Shown here piece after piece: positions 26,246 to 35,402 of a DNA stretch of 64,000 bases (the first letter of the stretch is position 1; every line of letters starts with the position of its first letter). This DNA comes from an uncultured Muribaculaceae bacterium (lineage in GTDB: Bacteria > Bacteroidota > Bacteroidia > Bacteroidales > Muribaculaceae): the NCBI GenBank assembly GCA_910589425.1, contig CAJUSZ010000001.1, positions 89,612-153,611 on the forward strand, in the 5' to 3' direction. A model generated the notes under the pieces. That model had not been told where the DNA came from and did not search any database. It saw nothing but the letters and a program-made list of their open reading frames with translations. The position numbers and the translations under genes were made by a program.

Positions 26246-28211
26246 TCTCTCGGTAGAATTCTCTGCCCGCCCCCTTTTCAATAATGTCAGTTTTGTGATC
26301 AACAAATCTGATAAGATTGCATTGACTGGTAAAAACGGGGCTGGTAAATCCACTCTTCTAAAAATAATAGCCGGCCTGCAGTCGCCAACTTCGGGATCAG
26401 TATCCATGCCTGAAGGGATAACAATAGGCTATCTGCCTCAGCAAATGTCAGTGGCAGATGAAACCACTTTGGTCAACGAGGTAAAAAAAGCCTTTGGCGC
26501 ACAGCTTGACAGACGTGCGCAGATCGATGCCGTTACCAAAGAACTCTCGTCAAGGGAGGATTATGAAAGCGAGGAGTATCACAGGCTCATCGAGAAGCTT
26601 GAGTTCCTCAACGAGCGCCTTGCAATGGAAGACGTCGGGAATATGGATGCCGAGATAGAACGCACTCTGACTGGTCTGGGGTTCGTAAGAGCCGATTTTT
26701 CACGTCCGACGAGTGAGTTTTCCGGTGGATGGCGAATGCGTGTCGAGTTAGCCAAGATATTGCTCAGCCGTCCGGATATTCTGTTGCTTGACGAGCCGAC
26801 AAACCATCTTGATATAGAGTCGATACAGTGGCTTGAGCAGTTCTTGCAGCAGAAAGCCAAGGCTGTGCTTATGGTCAGCCACGACCGGGCATTCATCGAC
26901 AACGTATGCAAGCGGACTCTGGAAATATCCTGCGGAAAGATATATGACTATAAAGTAAATTATTCCCAGTTTGTTGAACTCCGCAAAGAGAGGGTGGAGC
27001 AGCAGATGAGAGCCTACGAGAACCAGCAAAAGCAGATTGCCGACATCAAGGATTTTATTGAACGCTTCAGATATAAACCGACAAAGGCGGTTCAGGTACA
27101 GAGCCGTATAAAACAATTGGAGAAGATTGTTCCTGTGGAAGTCGATGAGGTTGACACTTCAAGATTAAGACTTAAGTTTCCTCCTGCACCACGAAGCGGT
27201 GATTATCCGTTGATTCTTGAGAACGTAGGGAAGGCTTACGGCGATCACCAGATCTTCGACCATGCCGAGTTCACGATAAAACGTGGAGAGAAAGTGGCAT
27301 TTGTGGGCAAAAACGGTGAGGGAAAATCCACATTGGTGAAATGCATAATGGGTCAGATTCCCTTTACCGGAAACCTCAAGATCGGACACAATGTCAGGAT
27401 AGGCTATTTCGCCCAGAACCAGGCGCAGCTTCTTGATGAGGAAATATCTGTGTTTGATACGATCGATCAGGTCGCAACCGGAGATATAAGAACCAAAATC
27501 CGCGATATACTTGGCGCATTCATGTTCGGGGGTGAGGCTTCCGAAAAGAAAGTTAAAGTTCTTTCGGGGGGAGAGAAAACCCGGCTCGCAATGATCAGGC
27601 TTCTTCTTGAACCGGTCAATCTGCTTATTCTTGATGAGCCGACAAACCATCTTGACATAAAAACCAAAGGAATCCTGAAAGAGGCGGTAAAAGATTTCGA
27701 CGGGACTGTTATAGTTGTCAGCCATGACCGTGATTTCCTTGATGGCCTGGTTGAAAAAGTTTATGAATTCGGAGGAGGGGAAGTGCGTGAGAATCTCGGC
27801 GGGATCTATGAATTTCTACGCAGTAAGAACCTCAAACATCTCAATGAGCTTGAACTTTCAAAATCCAATTCTTCAGCACAGGAGCCAACGGACAGATCGA
27901 AAGCTGTGGCACAGGGCAATATTTCAGGGGACAATCCTGAAGTGTCAAAATCCAAAATCTCATACGCCGAACAGAAAGAGCGTGAGAAACTACTGCGAAG
28001 ATTGCGAAAAGCTGTCGAGGAAGCGGAGAAGAATGTGTCTGCATACGAGACACAGCTTGCAGAAATAGAAAAACTTATAGCAGCAGGTGATGCATCCGCC
28101 GAGACCCTCGACAAATACAACCAGATCAGCAAGTCTCTCGAGAATGCCATGTCTGTCTGGGAGCTATCACAGACAGAACTTGACAACATCGACACATCGA
28201 ACGTCAAATAA
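26229..28211 (+). CDS. ABC-F family ATPase
   Basis: This 660-residue soluble protein has two ABC domains and no membrane segments, as in ABC-F translation factors that act at the ribosomal E site. Domain 1 has Walker A GKNGAGKST (34-42), signature FSGGW and Walker B LLLDEPTNHLD. A linker of about 80 residues follows (near 235-315), then domain 2 with GKNGEGKST, LSGGEKTRLAM and LLILDEPTNHLD. The C-terminus is a long charged coiled coil (about 575-655), typical of Uup/YfmR-like members. An antibiotic-resistance role is not implied by the motifs. Confidence 0.93.
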   Translation: MVSINNLSVEFSARPLFNNVSFVINKSDKIALTGKNGAGKSTLLKIIAGLQSPTSGSVSMPEGITIGYLPQQMSVADETTLVNEVKKAFGAQLDRRAQIDAVTKELSSREDYESEEYHRLIEKLEFLNERLAMEDVGNMDAEIERTLTGLGFVRADFSRPTSEFSGGWRMRVELAKILLSRPDILLLDEPTNHLDIESIQWLEQFLQQKAKAVLMVSHDRAFIDNVCKRTLEISCGKIYDYKVNYSQFVELRKERVEQQMRAYENQQKQIADIKDFIERFRYKPTKAVQVQSRIKQLEKIVPVEVDEVDTSRLRLKFPPAPRSGDYPLILENVGKAYGDHQIFDHAEFTIKRGEKVAFVGKNGEGKSTLVKCIMGQIPFTGNLKIGHNVRIGYFAQNQAQLLDEEISVFDTIDQVATGDIRTKIRDILGAFMFGGEASEKKVKVLSGGEKTRLAMIRLLLEPVNLLILDEPTNHLDIKTKGILKEAVKDFDGTVIVVSHDRDFLDGLVEKVYEFGGGEVRENLGGIYEFLRSKNLKHLNELELSKSNSSAQEPTDRSKAVAQGNISGDNPEVSKSKISYAEQKEREKLLRRLRKAVEEAEKNVSAYETQLAEIEKLIAAGDASAETLDKYNQISKSLENAMSVWELSQTELDNIDTSNVK

Positions 28212-28218
28212 AAAATAA

Positions 28219-30264
28219 ATGAACAATAACAATATTAATGACATGAACCTAAGAAAAGTAATTTTGTCATTGGCTGCCGGAGTCCCTTTGATGGCTCTCG
28301 CCACCGGCGGACATGGCATAGAGAAAAGTAACCTTGATCCGTCTACCAAACCCGGACAGGACTTCTATCAGTATGCCTGCGGGGGCTGGATGGCCGCCAA
28401 TCCGCTTCCTGCGGAATTCGCACGTTTCGGCACATTTGACCAATTGAGGGAAAATGCCCGTGAACAGCTGAAAGATCTGATTCTCAATCTCGCTCAGAAT
28501 CCTGATTCCAAAGTAAAAGGGACCAACGCGCAGAAAGTATGCGATATATATGCTCTCGCGATGGACAGCACACGTCTGAATAAAGAAGGTGCGGCCCCGA
28601 TCATTCCGCTGCTTGAGATCATAGAAAAAGCAGACACCAAGGATCTCGCCACTCTTTTCTCTGACGAACGGCTTCTTTTTGACAATCCACTTTTCGGAAT
28701 AGGTGTGGGCACCGACGCCAAAAATTCCAATTCAAACGTAGTGCATATCGGTGAAGGTGGACTCGGACTTGGAGACCGCGACTACTATCTCGAACAGAAT
28801 GAGACCAACGACAAGATCATGAAAGCCTACGAGACATACGTCAAGCGCATCATGACTCTTGCAGGTTATTCCGCAGCCGATGCCGACAGAATATGGTCTA
28901 ATCTCATAAAGATAGAGAAAAAAATGGCTGCTGCAAAAATGACAAGGGAGCAGCGCAGAGATCCTCAGGCAAGATACAACGTATATACTGTGGACAAACT
29001 CCAGAAGGAATTTCCATATATAGACTGGGCTTTGCTTATGAAGAACCACGGTCTTGGCACTCCGGACAAAATCATAGTCTCATCACCTCAATATCTTAAG
29101 ACCCTGTGTGAGATTGTTCCGGCTCTTACCGAACGTGAAATCAAAGACCTGATGCTTCTTGACGCCGTTTCGAGCGCAACCAGCCTTCTGAGCGATGATT
29201 TCTACAATGCCTCGTTCGAGTTGTACGACAAGGTCATGAGTGGTAAAGAGGAGCAGGAGCCGAGATGGAAACGCGCCATGAGCCTGCCAAACAGCATGCT
29301 CGGAGAGGCTGTGGGGCAACTGTATGTTGAGAAATACTTCCCGGAGGAAAGCAAGCAATATATGAAAACTCTTGTGGAAAATCTCCGTGTTGCTCTTGGA
29401 AAGCATATCGACAACCTGTCGTGGATGAGCGACGCCACAAAAGCAAAAGCTCATGAAAAACTCGCTGGATTCACCGTTAAGATCGGTTATCCCGACAAAT
29501 GGAAGGATTATTCCGAGATAGAAGTGGATCCGTCTCTTTCCCTCGCTGAGAATGCGCGCAAGGCTTCACTGTGGTTCATAAAGGATAACTTCGCCAAGCT
29601 GAACAAGCCTGTGGACAGGGATGAATGGCACATGACTCCTCAGACAGTCAATGCGTATTACAACCCAACTACCAACGAGATTTGTTTCCCTGCCGGAATA
29701 CTCCAGAAACCATACTTCGATTTAACAGCAGACGATGCCCTCAATTATGGTGCGATCGGAGTTGTCATCGGCCATGAGATGACCCACGGTTTTGACGACC
29801 AGGGACGCCAGTACGACGTGGATGGCAATCTGAATGACTGGTGGCTTACTGCGGATGCTGATAAGTTCAAGACACTCGCAGACGGATTGGCAGCGCAATT
29901 CGATGCGATAGAGGTCGCTCCTGGTGTCCATGCCAACGGCCGGTTCACTCTCGGTGAAAACATCGCAGACCAGGGTGGCCTTAGAGTTGCCATGACAGCT
30001 TATCTCGATGCTGTAGGCGACAAGGCAAAAGATATCGACGGACTTACTCCACTTCAACGTTTCTATCTGGCCTATGCCAATGTCTGGGCTGGAAATATCC
30101 GTGAGGCAGAAATCCTCTCGCGCACAAAAACTGATCCGCATTCGCTGGGAAAGAATCGTGTGAATGTTTCGCTCCGCAATATCGAACCCTTCTTCAAGGC
30201 ATTCGGTATCGTCGAGGGTGATCCGATGTTCCGCCCCGAGAATGAGCGGATAGTCATTTGGTAA
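28219..30264 (+). CDS. M13-family zinc metallopeptidase (neprilysin-like)
   Basis: This exported endopeptidase of the PepO/neprilysin family cuts peptides on the N side of hydrophobic residues. It begins with a signal region (KVILSLAAGVPLMALA); translation may start at 28219 or at the ATG at 28243. The zinc site is VIGHEMTHGFDDQG (HExxH), and the third ligand lies in GENIADQGGL. The substrate-binding NAYYNP and the C-terminal RVNVSLRNIEPFFKAFG are also diagnostic. The length of 681 residues is normal. It follows the ABC-F gene by 7 bp and ends in a strong terminator. Confidence 0.93.
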   Translation: MNNNNINDMNLRKVILSLAAGVPLMALATGGHGIEKSNLDPSTKPGQDFYQYACGGWMAANPLPAEFARFGTFDQLRENAREQLKDLILNLAQNPDSKVKGTNAQKVCDIYALAMDSTRLNKEGAAPIIPLLEIIEKADTKDLATLFSDERLLFDNPLFGIGVGTDAKNSNSNVVHIGEGGLGLGDRDYYLEQNETNDKIMKAYETYVKRIMTLAGYSAADADRIWSNLIKIEKKMAAAKMTREQRRDPQARYNVYTVDKLQKEFPYIDWALLMKNHGLGTPDKIIVSSPQYLKTLCEIVPALTEREIKDLMLLDAVSSATSLLSDDFYNASFELYDKVMSGKEEQEPRWKRAMSLPNSMLGEAVGQLYVEKYFPEESKQYMKTLVENLRVALGKHIDNLSWMSDATKAKAHEKLAGFTVKIGYPDKWKDYSEIEVDPSLSLAENARKASLWFIKDNFAKLNKPVDRDEWHMTPQTVNAYYNPTTNEICFPAGILQKPYFDLTADDALNYGAIGVVIGHEMTHGFDDQGRQYDVDGNLNDWWLTADADKFKTLADGLAAQFDAIEVAPGVHANGRFTLGENIADQGGLRVAMTAYLDAVGDKAKDIDGLTPLQRFYLAYANVWAGNIREAEILSRTKTDPHSLGKNRVNVSLRNIEPFFKAFGIVEGDPMFRPENERIVIW

Positions 30265-30285
30265 TTAATACCACATACATATAAA

Positions 30286-30330
30286 TACAGAAAATGTCCC
30301 GGACAATTGCTATCCGGGACATTTTCTGTA
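30286..30330. terminator. Terminator after the M13 peptidase
   Basis: A perfect 18-bp stem with a 9-nt loop is followed by AT-rich sequence that includes a run of seven T's. It separates the M13 gene from the GLUG protein gene. Confidence 0.85.
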
Positions 30331-30374
30331 TAATAAAGTTTTTTTGTTAAAGTAGATTAATCAGTTTATAATTA

Positions 30375-30390
30375 TAAATTTGTAATTTTG
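30375..30390 (+). promoter_or_regulatory. Candidate -7 boxes for the GLUG protein gene
   Basis: Two overlapping-spaced matches occur to TAnnTTTG: TAAATTTG (30375-30382) and TAATTTTG (30383-30390), 43-58 bp before the start. No TTTG lies at the right distance for either. Confidence 0.4.
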
Positions 30391-30432
30391 CATATCCTGA
30401 TTTCTTATGAATTAATTCACTAAAATAATATC

Positions 30433-33400
30433 ATGATTAAACGTTTTCTTAGTTTGATTGCACTATTGGTCGTATACTCGGTCAATAGTCTTGCCGCTGA
30501 CACACAGCTGGGACTGAGTGGCAACGGAACAGCAGCAAGTCCGTATCTGCTCAAAGATGCACGCGACATTGTGGCTCTTGCGGAAGCATGCGCCGGGGTT
30601 CCCGGTGCGACGAGCGGAGCAAATGCAAGCCATTATCAAGGAGTCTATTTCGCCCTTGCAGGGGACATAGATATGAGTGGCGTAACTGGTTTTTACGGGA
30701 TCGGAACAGCCCCGATGGGATCGGCGTCCGGAGTTTCCTGGTACTTTGCCGGAATCATTGATGGCAAAGGTTATACTATCCGCAATCTCAATATCAACGG
30801 TCTCCTCACGGATGATTCTGGCGTTGCAGTGCCGGCGGGGAAAAACGGTTCAAGGTCGTACGTGGGTCTTATCGGAGTCATGAAGAACGGTGGTGCCGTA
30901 AAGAACATCCACCTTGACTCCACATGCCGCATTTCAGGTTATGGCTACACTGGATCCATTGTCGGACAAGCCGAAGGAGGAACTTCCATAGAGGGCTGCA
31001 CATCAGCGGCACAGATCATCAACGTAAAAAAGAACTCAGGCGGCATAGCCGGTTATCTTAAAGGCTCCTCCTCATTACGAGCGAAAGTGTCTGATTGTGT
31101 TTTCACTGGATCCGTAATGGAATCTACCGAGGCGGCAGGAGGAATCGCTGGCAGAAACGAACGCTCAGACATAGCGAATTGTGTCAATCTGGGTAAAATA
31201 GAAGTAAGCCTGAGCAACGGATTGCTTACATCAGGCAACCCATCCCAGGGGGCTGGAATCGCTGCATATAATTATTTCGGCACCGTTTCAAACTGTCTGA
31301 ACGCAGGATTGATCAAAGTCGCATATCAGAAAATAGGTGGCATTGTCGCATATAACGCCAACGCTGACGCATCTGTCGAATCATGCGTGAATCTTGGCAG
31401 ACTTGAAAGTTCCGACAAGCAATATTCAGGAGCGATCGTTGGCCATAATTTTAAATCCGGATCTGCTTCGAGCGAAAAATTCGGAGTCATAAAGAATTGT
31501 TACTATGATTCACAGATGTGGGGAGAGATCCCGGGCTATCAGGTGCCTGAAGGCTGTGTTACGGCGTGCGCTACGCTCGACCTCGTTTCCGGCAATGTTT
31601 TGCCTGGACTTGATGCGTCCAGATGGACCTTTTCCTCGGATCTGTATCCTTATCCGAATATCGCCCTTGTCTCGGAAATGATAAAGGAGGCGGCTTCAAC
31701 CTATGTAATGTTTGCCGCTACCGAGTCAGCTATGGACTTTACCTCTCCTGCACATATCAGCACAGCTTCCAATGGGATCAAGGCACAAATGGCAATAGGG
31801 GAATGGTTCAAAATCATAGGAAATAACATTAATCCTGTTATGCCACAGGATGTGGTGACAGACACGATCAGACTGACTAATGGAACATACCGCATGGACA
31901 TTCCGGTCATGAACGTTCCCGTATCGTTTGAAGGAGAAGGAACCGAAGCAAATCCATATCTCATATCATCTAAAAAACACCTGATGACTCTTGCCGAACG
32001 CTGCAACGGCGATCGCATGGAACACTTCGATGGAGTATGGTTCCGGCAGACTGCGGATATAGACATGATGGGCGACCAGTCTTTCAAGGGAATAGCGTCT
32101 AAATGCATAAATGCATTCAATAGTGAACTGAGCTATTATTTTTCAGGGAAATATGACGGCGGCGGTTATTCGATTTCCAATATCGACATTCAGGGCGTCG
32201 TATTTTCGCCGGATGGTGTGGCTAAAGATTACACTAAGGGAAGCACTGGCAATGTCGGCCTGTTCGGCGCGCTTGGCAAAGGAGCGGAAATCCGCAACGT
32301 AAAGATAAGATCTGCTAAAATCGCAGGATACTACAATGTCGGTGGCATTACGGGATATTTATCAGATAATGCCGTAATTTCAGGTTGCGAGGTTGAGGCG
32401 GATATCCTATGCTACAATAAGTCGGCAGGAGGAATCGTCGGATCAAGCAATGGCGCCACAGGCTCCGTAGGTTTGAAGATCACAGACTGCATATTTTATG
32501 GATCTGTAAAGAGCAACAGTGAGATTGCCGGAGGCATAATCGGATATAATCATGCCGAAGTAAGATCATGTGTCAATCTGGGAAATGTCTCGGTCTCTCA
32601 GTTCAACAAATGCGTAACGTCCCCCAAACTGATCGATGCCGGCGGTATAGTCGGAAGCAACGGAGGAAATATACATGGTTGCCTTAATATGGGTAATATA
32701 ACAACAGGATGGACTCAGGCTGGTGGAATCGCCGGCTCAAACACGAACGGATATAAAAAAGGTAACATCACAGACAACATATCGACCGGGCAGGTCCATG
32801 CCCAGGATCTGGTATATGCCGGAGCCCTTCTCGGACTGGATTACCGCATCAACACTTCCCAATCAAGTAAGATCAACATAAGCAACAATTATTATGACAA
32901 TCAGGCGTGCAGACTCCATGGCTCCGAGAATCTTGACAAGGAGGGACTTTCCGGTCGCTCAACAGCAGACCTGACATCAGGAAAGCTAAATCCTATTGAA
33001 AACTGGACTCTGACGCAAGGGTTTTACCCTGTTCCGTCGGCATTGGCTACCAACGACCTGGTAAAGAGAGCTTCTGCAACCTTTATCACCATTCAGCAAC
33101 CGTTCAGCCTATATGACTTTGGTTCGGAGGGACATTTGTCATCCTCAATGCCCGTTACCGCAGAATTGGCTAAACCCTCGGACGTGTTTTCAATCGAAGG
33201 GAATGTGATCCGCGCTGGGAAAGTCGACAGAATATCAGAGGCGGAGATTATACTCAAAAACGGTAATTATACCCGGGTCCTGACATTGACAAAGATCGGC
33301 TCGCTGTTGCCAGGGGAAGGGACTCTGACATCTCCCTACTTGATCTCATCACCTGGCGATTTCAATGCTATAGCTGATTTCAGTTCCTCTAACAATTATG

Positions 33401-35322
33401 ATTTCAATGGTGTCTACTTTGCATTGACCTCCGATCTTGACTTCACCGGGATAGAGATACATCAGCTCGGTCTTTCCGGATCATATTTCAATGGAATCAT
33501 AGATGGAAACGGCCATGTCATAAAACATGTAACTTTGGCCAAAGACGACAAAGACGACAAAGATTGCGTCGGGATATTCGGCTATATCGGAGAAAACGCC
33601 ATTGTTAAAAACCTTAAGATAGACAATTCAAGATTCTCGGGAGGAAACTGTGTCGGTGCGTTTGCCGGACATTGCATGGGAATGCTTGAAGGTTGTTCCA
33701 CAGGAATGTACGTGGACGTCTCCGGACGGTCGATAGCAGGATCTGAGTCAGCATCAGGAAATGAAGTCGGCGGACTCGTAGGACGTGCATATCCCTCGTC
33801 AAAAATGATCCGTTGCACAAATGCCGCGTCGGTCGTGGGCAATAAGATGGTTGGTGGTATAATCGGTGCCAACAGGGATACCTATGGATGTGTTATTTCA
33901 GACTGCGTGAACATTGGAGAGATTATAGGAACCGCTCCACGCGAGACTGTGATTCAAGGTGGTCAGGAAGTAAGCAACTATGTCGAGACCATGACTGGCG
34001 GAATAGCAGGACGTTTCACAGGCGAGATCCAGAACTGCGTCAACGAGGGGGATATTTCATCATCGATATGCAATGGAGTAGGAGGAATAGTCGGGAAAGC
34101 TTTCATAAAGGCAAATTTAACCGGCTGCACTAACAAGGGCCTTGTAAACACGGCATATTCGTATGCCGGAGGCATTGTCGGTGTGTCTACTGTTACGGCT
34201 GGCGATGAGATATCCACAATAATCTCTGATTGCTCTAACGAAGAGGTCGTATCAGGAATGTCTTCAATCGGAGGCATCGTTGGTGTGGCTGCCAACGGAT
34301 GTCTGGTTAAGAACTGTAGGAATATTGCTTCGGTAAAACCGAAAATGGGGCGTGCAGCCGGCATCGCCGGGGAAATATCGCAGAAAGTCTCTATTTCTGA
34401 TTGCTACAATGCCGGAGAAATCGAGGCCTCGATGTTGGCAGCAGGCATTGTGGGAGACGTTCCCTCAAAAGCAGTTGTAACGATAGAGCGGTGTTTCAAC
34501 ACCGCGGATATTAAGGCTGGAGCCAATGGGGGAGCGGCAGGTATTCTTAATACAACCTCCGGCACCTCTATTGTGAATACTTGCTATAATACCGGAAATA
34601 TAACTGCGGCAAGATATGCCGGAGGAATAGCTGGAAAGACAGGGAATACTTCTATTTCAAGAAGTTATTCCGCAGGTACAGTCAAGTCAACATCGAGTAA
34701 TCCTTCATATAATGTGAATGTAGGGAATATAGTGGGAGAAACTGACTCACAAGCCAAGGTGGACGGATGCTGCTATCTGACCGGCAAAAGCAATAATCCG
34801 GCTGACGCTCCATTCGATGGCGCTCACGCTCTTGACACAAGGTCAATGTTTGACAGCAAGTCCATACTCGGAGACGGTTTTGTGTATAACGATCTCTGCC
34901 TCCCGATGATTGCGGGTCAAGATACGATCGACGTGGCAAAAGTCAATTCCGTCTACTATGAAGTGGTATCTTCGGCCGATTCCGGTCTCCTTTCATATAC
35001 TCTCGGCGTTCTTCCTGGAGTGATATGGAGCGCTACCCATCCATTCTCAATAGAAGACAACTCGAAAGCGGTTGCTACGGCTGACGGATCAGGCACTATT
35101 ACCGCGACATGCGGGAACTTCAGCAAGACATACGCTGTTTCCTCGTCATATTCAGGAGCTGATATTGCAGAGACCGATGCCGACGAAGTGGTCTCGACAG
35201 AGTATTATTCACTGAGCGGACAAAGAATCAGCAATTCAGATAATTATCCGGTATGCCTGAAGGTTATGATATTCAGGGATGGATTCAGAAAAACGTTGAA
35301 GATAAATAGACAACGACATTGA
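30433..35322 (+). CDS. Giant GLUG-repeat surface protein (three modules)
   Basis: This 1629-residue exported protein has a signal peptide (residues 1-22, ending LAAD). It is built from three homologous modules, each opening G-x-G-T-x3-PYL(L/I) and then a strand with VxFxLxxDxDxxG: near residues 27, 498 and 957. Each contains GLUG-type repeats of the form GGI-x-G...C-x-N-x-G-x-(I/V), about 15 in all and densest in the third module, which should stack as a right-handed beta-helix. The C-terminus YYSLSGQRIS...LKINRQRH resembles a C-terminal sorting or anchoring domain. An adhesin or glycan-binding role is plausible but not shown. Confidence 0.82.
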   Translation: MIKRFLSLIALLVVYSVNSLAADTQLGLSGNGTAASPYLLKDARDIVALAEACAGVPGATSGANASHYQGVYFALAGDIDMSGVTGFYGIGTAPMGSASGVSWYFAGIIDGKGYTIRNLNINGLLTDDSGVAVPAGKNGSRSYVGLIGVMKNGGAVKNIHLDSTCRISGYGYTGSIVGQAEGGTSIEGCTSAAQIINVKKNSGGIAGYLKGSSSLRAKVSDCVFTGSVMESTEAAGGIAGRNERSDIANCVNLGKIEVSLSNGLLTSGNPSQGAGIAAYNYFGTVSNCLNAGLIKVAYQKIGGIVAYNANADASVESCVNLGRLESSDKQYSGAIVGHNFKSGSASSEKFGVIKNCYYDSQMWGEIPGYQVPEGCVTACATLDLVSGNVLPGLDASRWTFSSDLYPYPNIALVSEMIKEAASTYVMFAATESAMDFTSPAHISTASNGIKAQMAIGEWFKIIGNNINPVMPQDVVTDTIRLTNGTYRMDIPVMNVPVSFEGEGTEANPYLISSKKHLMTLAERCNGDRMEHFDGVWFRQTADIDMMGDQSFKGIASKCINAFNSELSYYFSGKYDGGGYSISNIDIQGVVFSPDGVAKDYTKGSTGNVGLFGALGKGAEIRNVKIRSAKIAGYYNVGGITGYLSDNAVISGCEVEADILCYNKSAGGIVGSSNGATGSVGLKITDCIFYGSVKSNSEIAGGIIGYNHAEVRSCVNLGNVSVSQFNKCVTSPKLIDAGGIVGSNGGNIHGCLNMGNITTGWTQAGGIAGSNTNGYKKGNITDNISTGQVHAQDLVYAGALLGLDYRINTSQSSKINISNNYYDNQACRLHGSENLDKEGLSGRSTADLTSGKLNPIENWTLTQGFYPVPSALATNDLVKRASATFITIQQPFSLYDFGSEGHLSSSMPVTAELAKPSDVFSIEGNVIRAGKVDRISEAEIILKNGNYTRVLTLTKIGSLLPGEGTLTSPYLISSPGDFNAIADFSSSNNYDFNGVYFALTSDLDFTGIEIHQLGLSGSYFNGIIDGNGHVIKHVTLAKDDKDDKDCVGIFGYIGENAIVKNLKIDNSRFSGGNCVGAFAGHCMGMLEGCSTGMYVDVSGRSIAGSESASGNEVGGLVGRAYPSSKMIRCTNAASVVGNKMVGGIIGANRDTYGCVISDCVNIGEIIGTAPRETVIQGGQEVSNYVETMTGGIAGRFTGEIQNCVNEGDISSSICNGVGGIVGKAFIKANLTGCTNKGLVNTAYSYAGGIVGVSTVTAGDEISTIISDCSNEEVVSGMSSIGGIVGVAANGCLVKNCRNIASVKPKMGRAAGIAGEISQKVSISDCYNAGEIEASMLAAGIVGDVPSKAVVTIERCFNTADIKAGANGGAAGILNTTSGTSIVNTCYNTGNITAARYAGGIAGKTGNTSISRSYSAGTVKSTSSNPSYNVNVGNIVGETDSQAKVDGCCYLTGKSNNPADAPFDGAHALDTRSMFDSKSILGDGFVYNDLCLPMIAGQDTIDVAKVNSVYYEVVSSADSGLLSYTLGVLPGVIWSATHPFSIEDNSKAVATADGSGTITATCGNFSKTYAVSSSYSGADIAETDADEVVSTEYYSLSGQRISNSDNYPVCLKVMIFRDGFRKTLKINRQRH

Positions 35323-35335
35323 CCGGTTGTCAATG

Positions 35336-35391
35336 CACAAATAAAAATTCAGCCGTATCCTATGGAAGATGCGGCTGAATTTTTATTTGTG
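35336..35391. terminator. Bidirectional terminator, 20-bp stem
   Basis: A perfect 20-bp inverted repeat with a 16-nt loop sits between the convergent GLUG protein and Dcp genes. A/T runs within both arms give U-rich tails for both directions. Confidence 0.85.
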
Positions 35392-35402
35392 TCTGACTGA
35401 TT

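Noticed and set aside
30433..35322. CRISPR-like or tandem DNA repeat array
   Set aside because: The periodicity is at the protein level (GLUG repeats); nucleotide copies are divergent and lie in one open frame.
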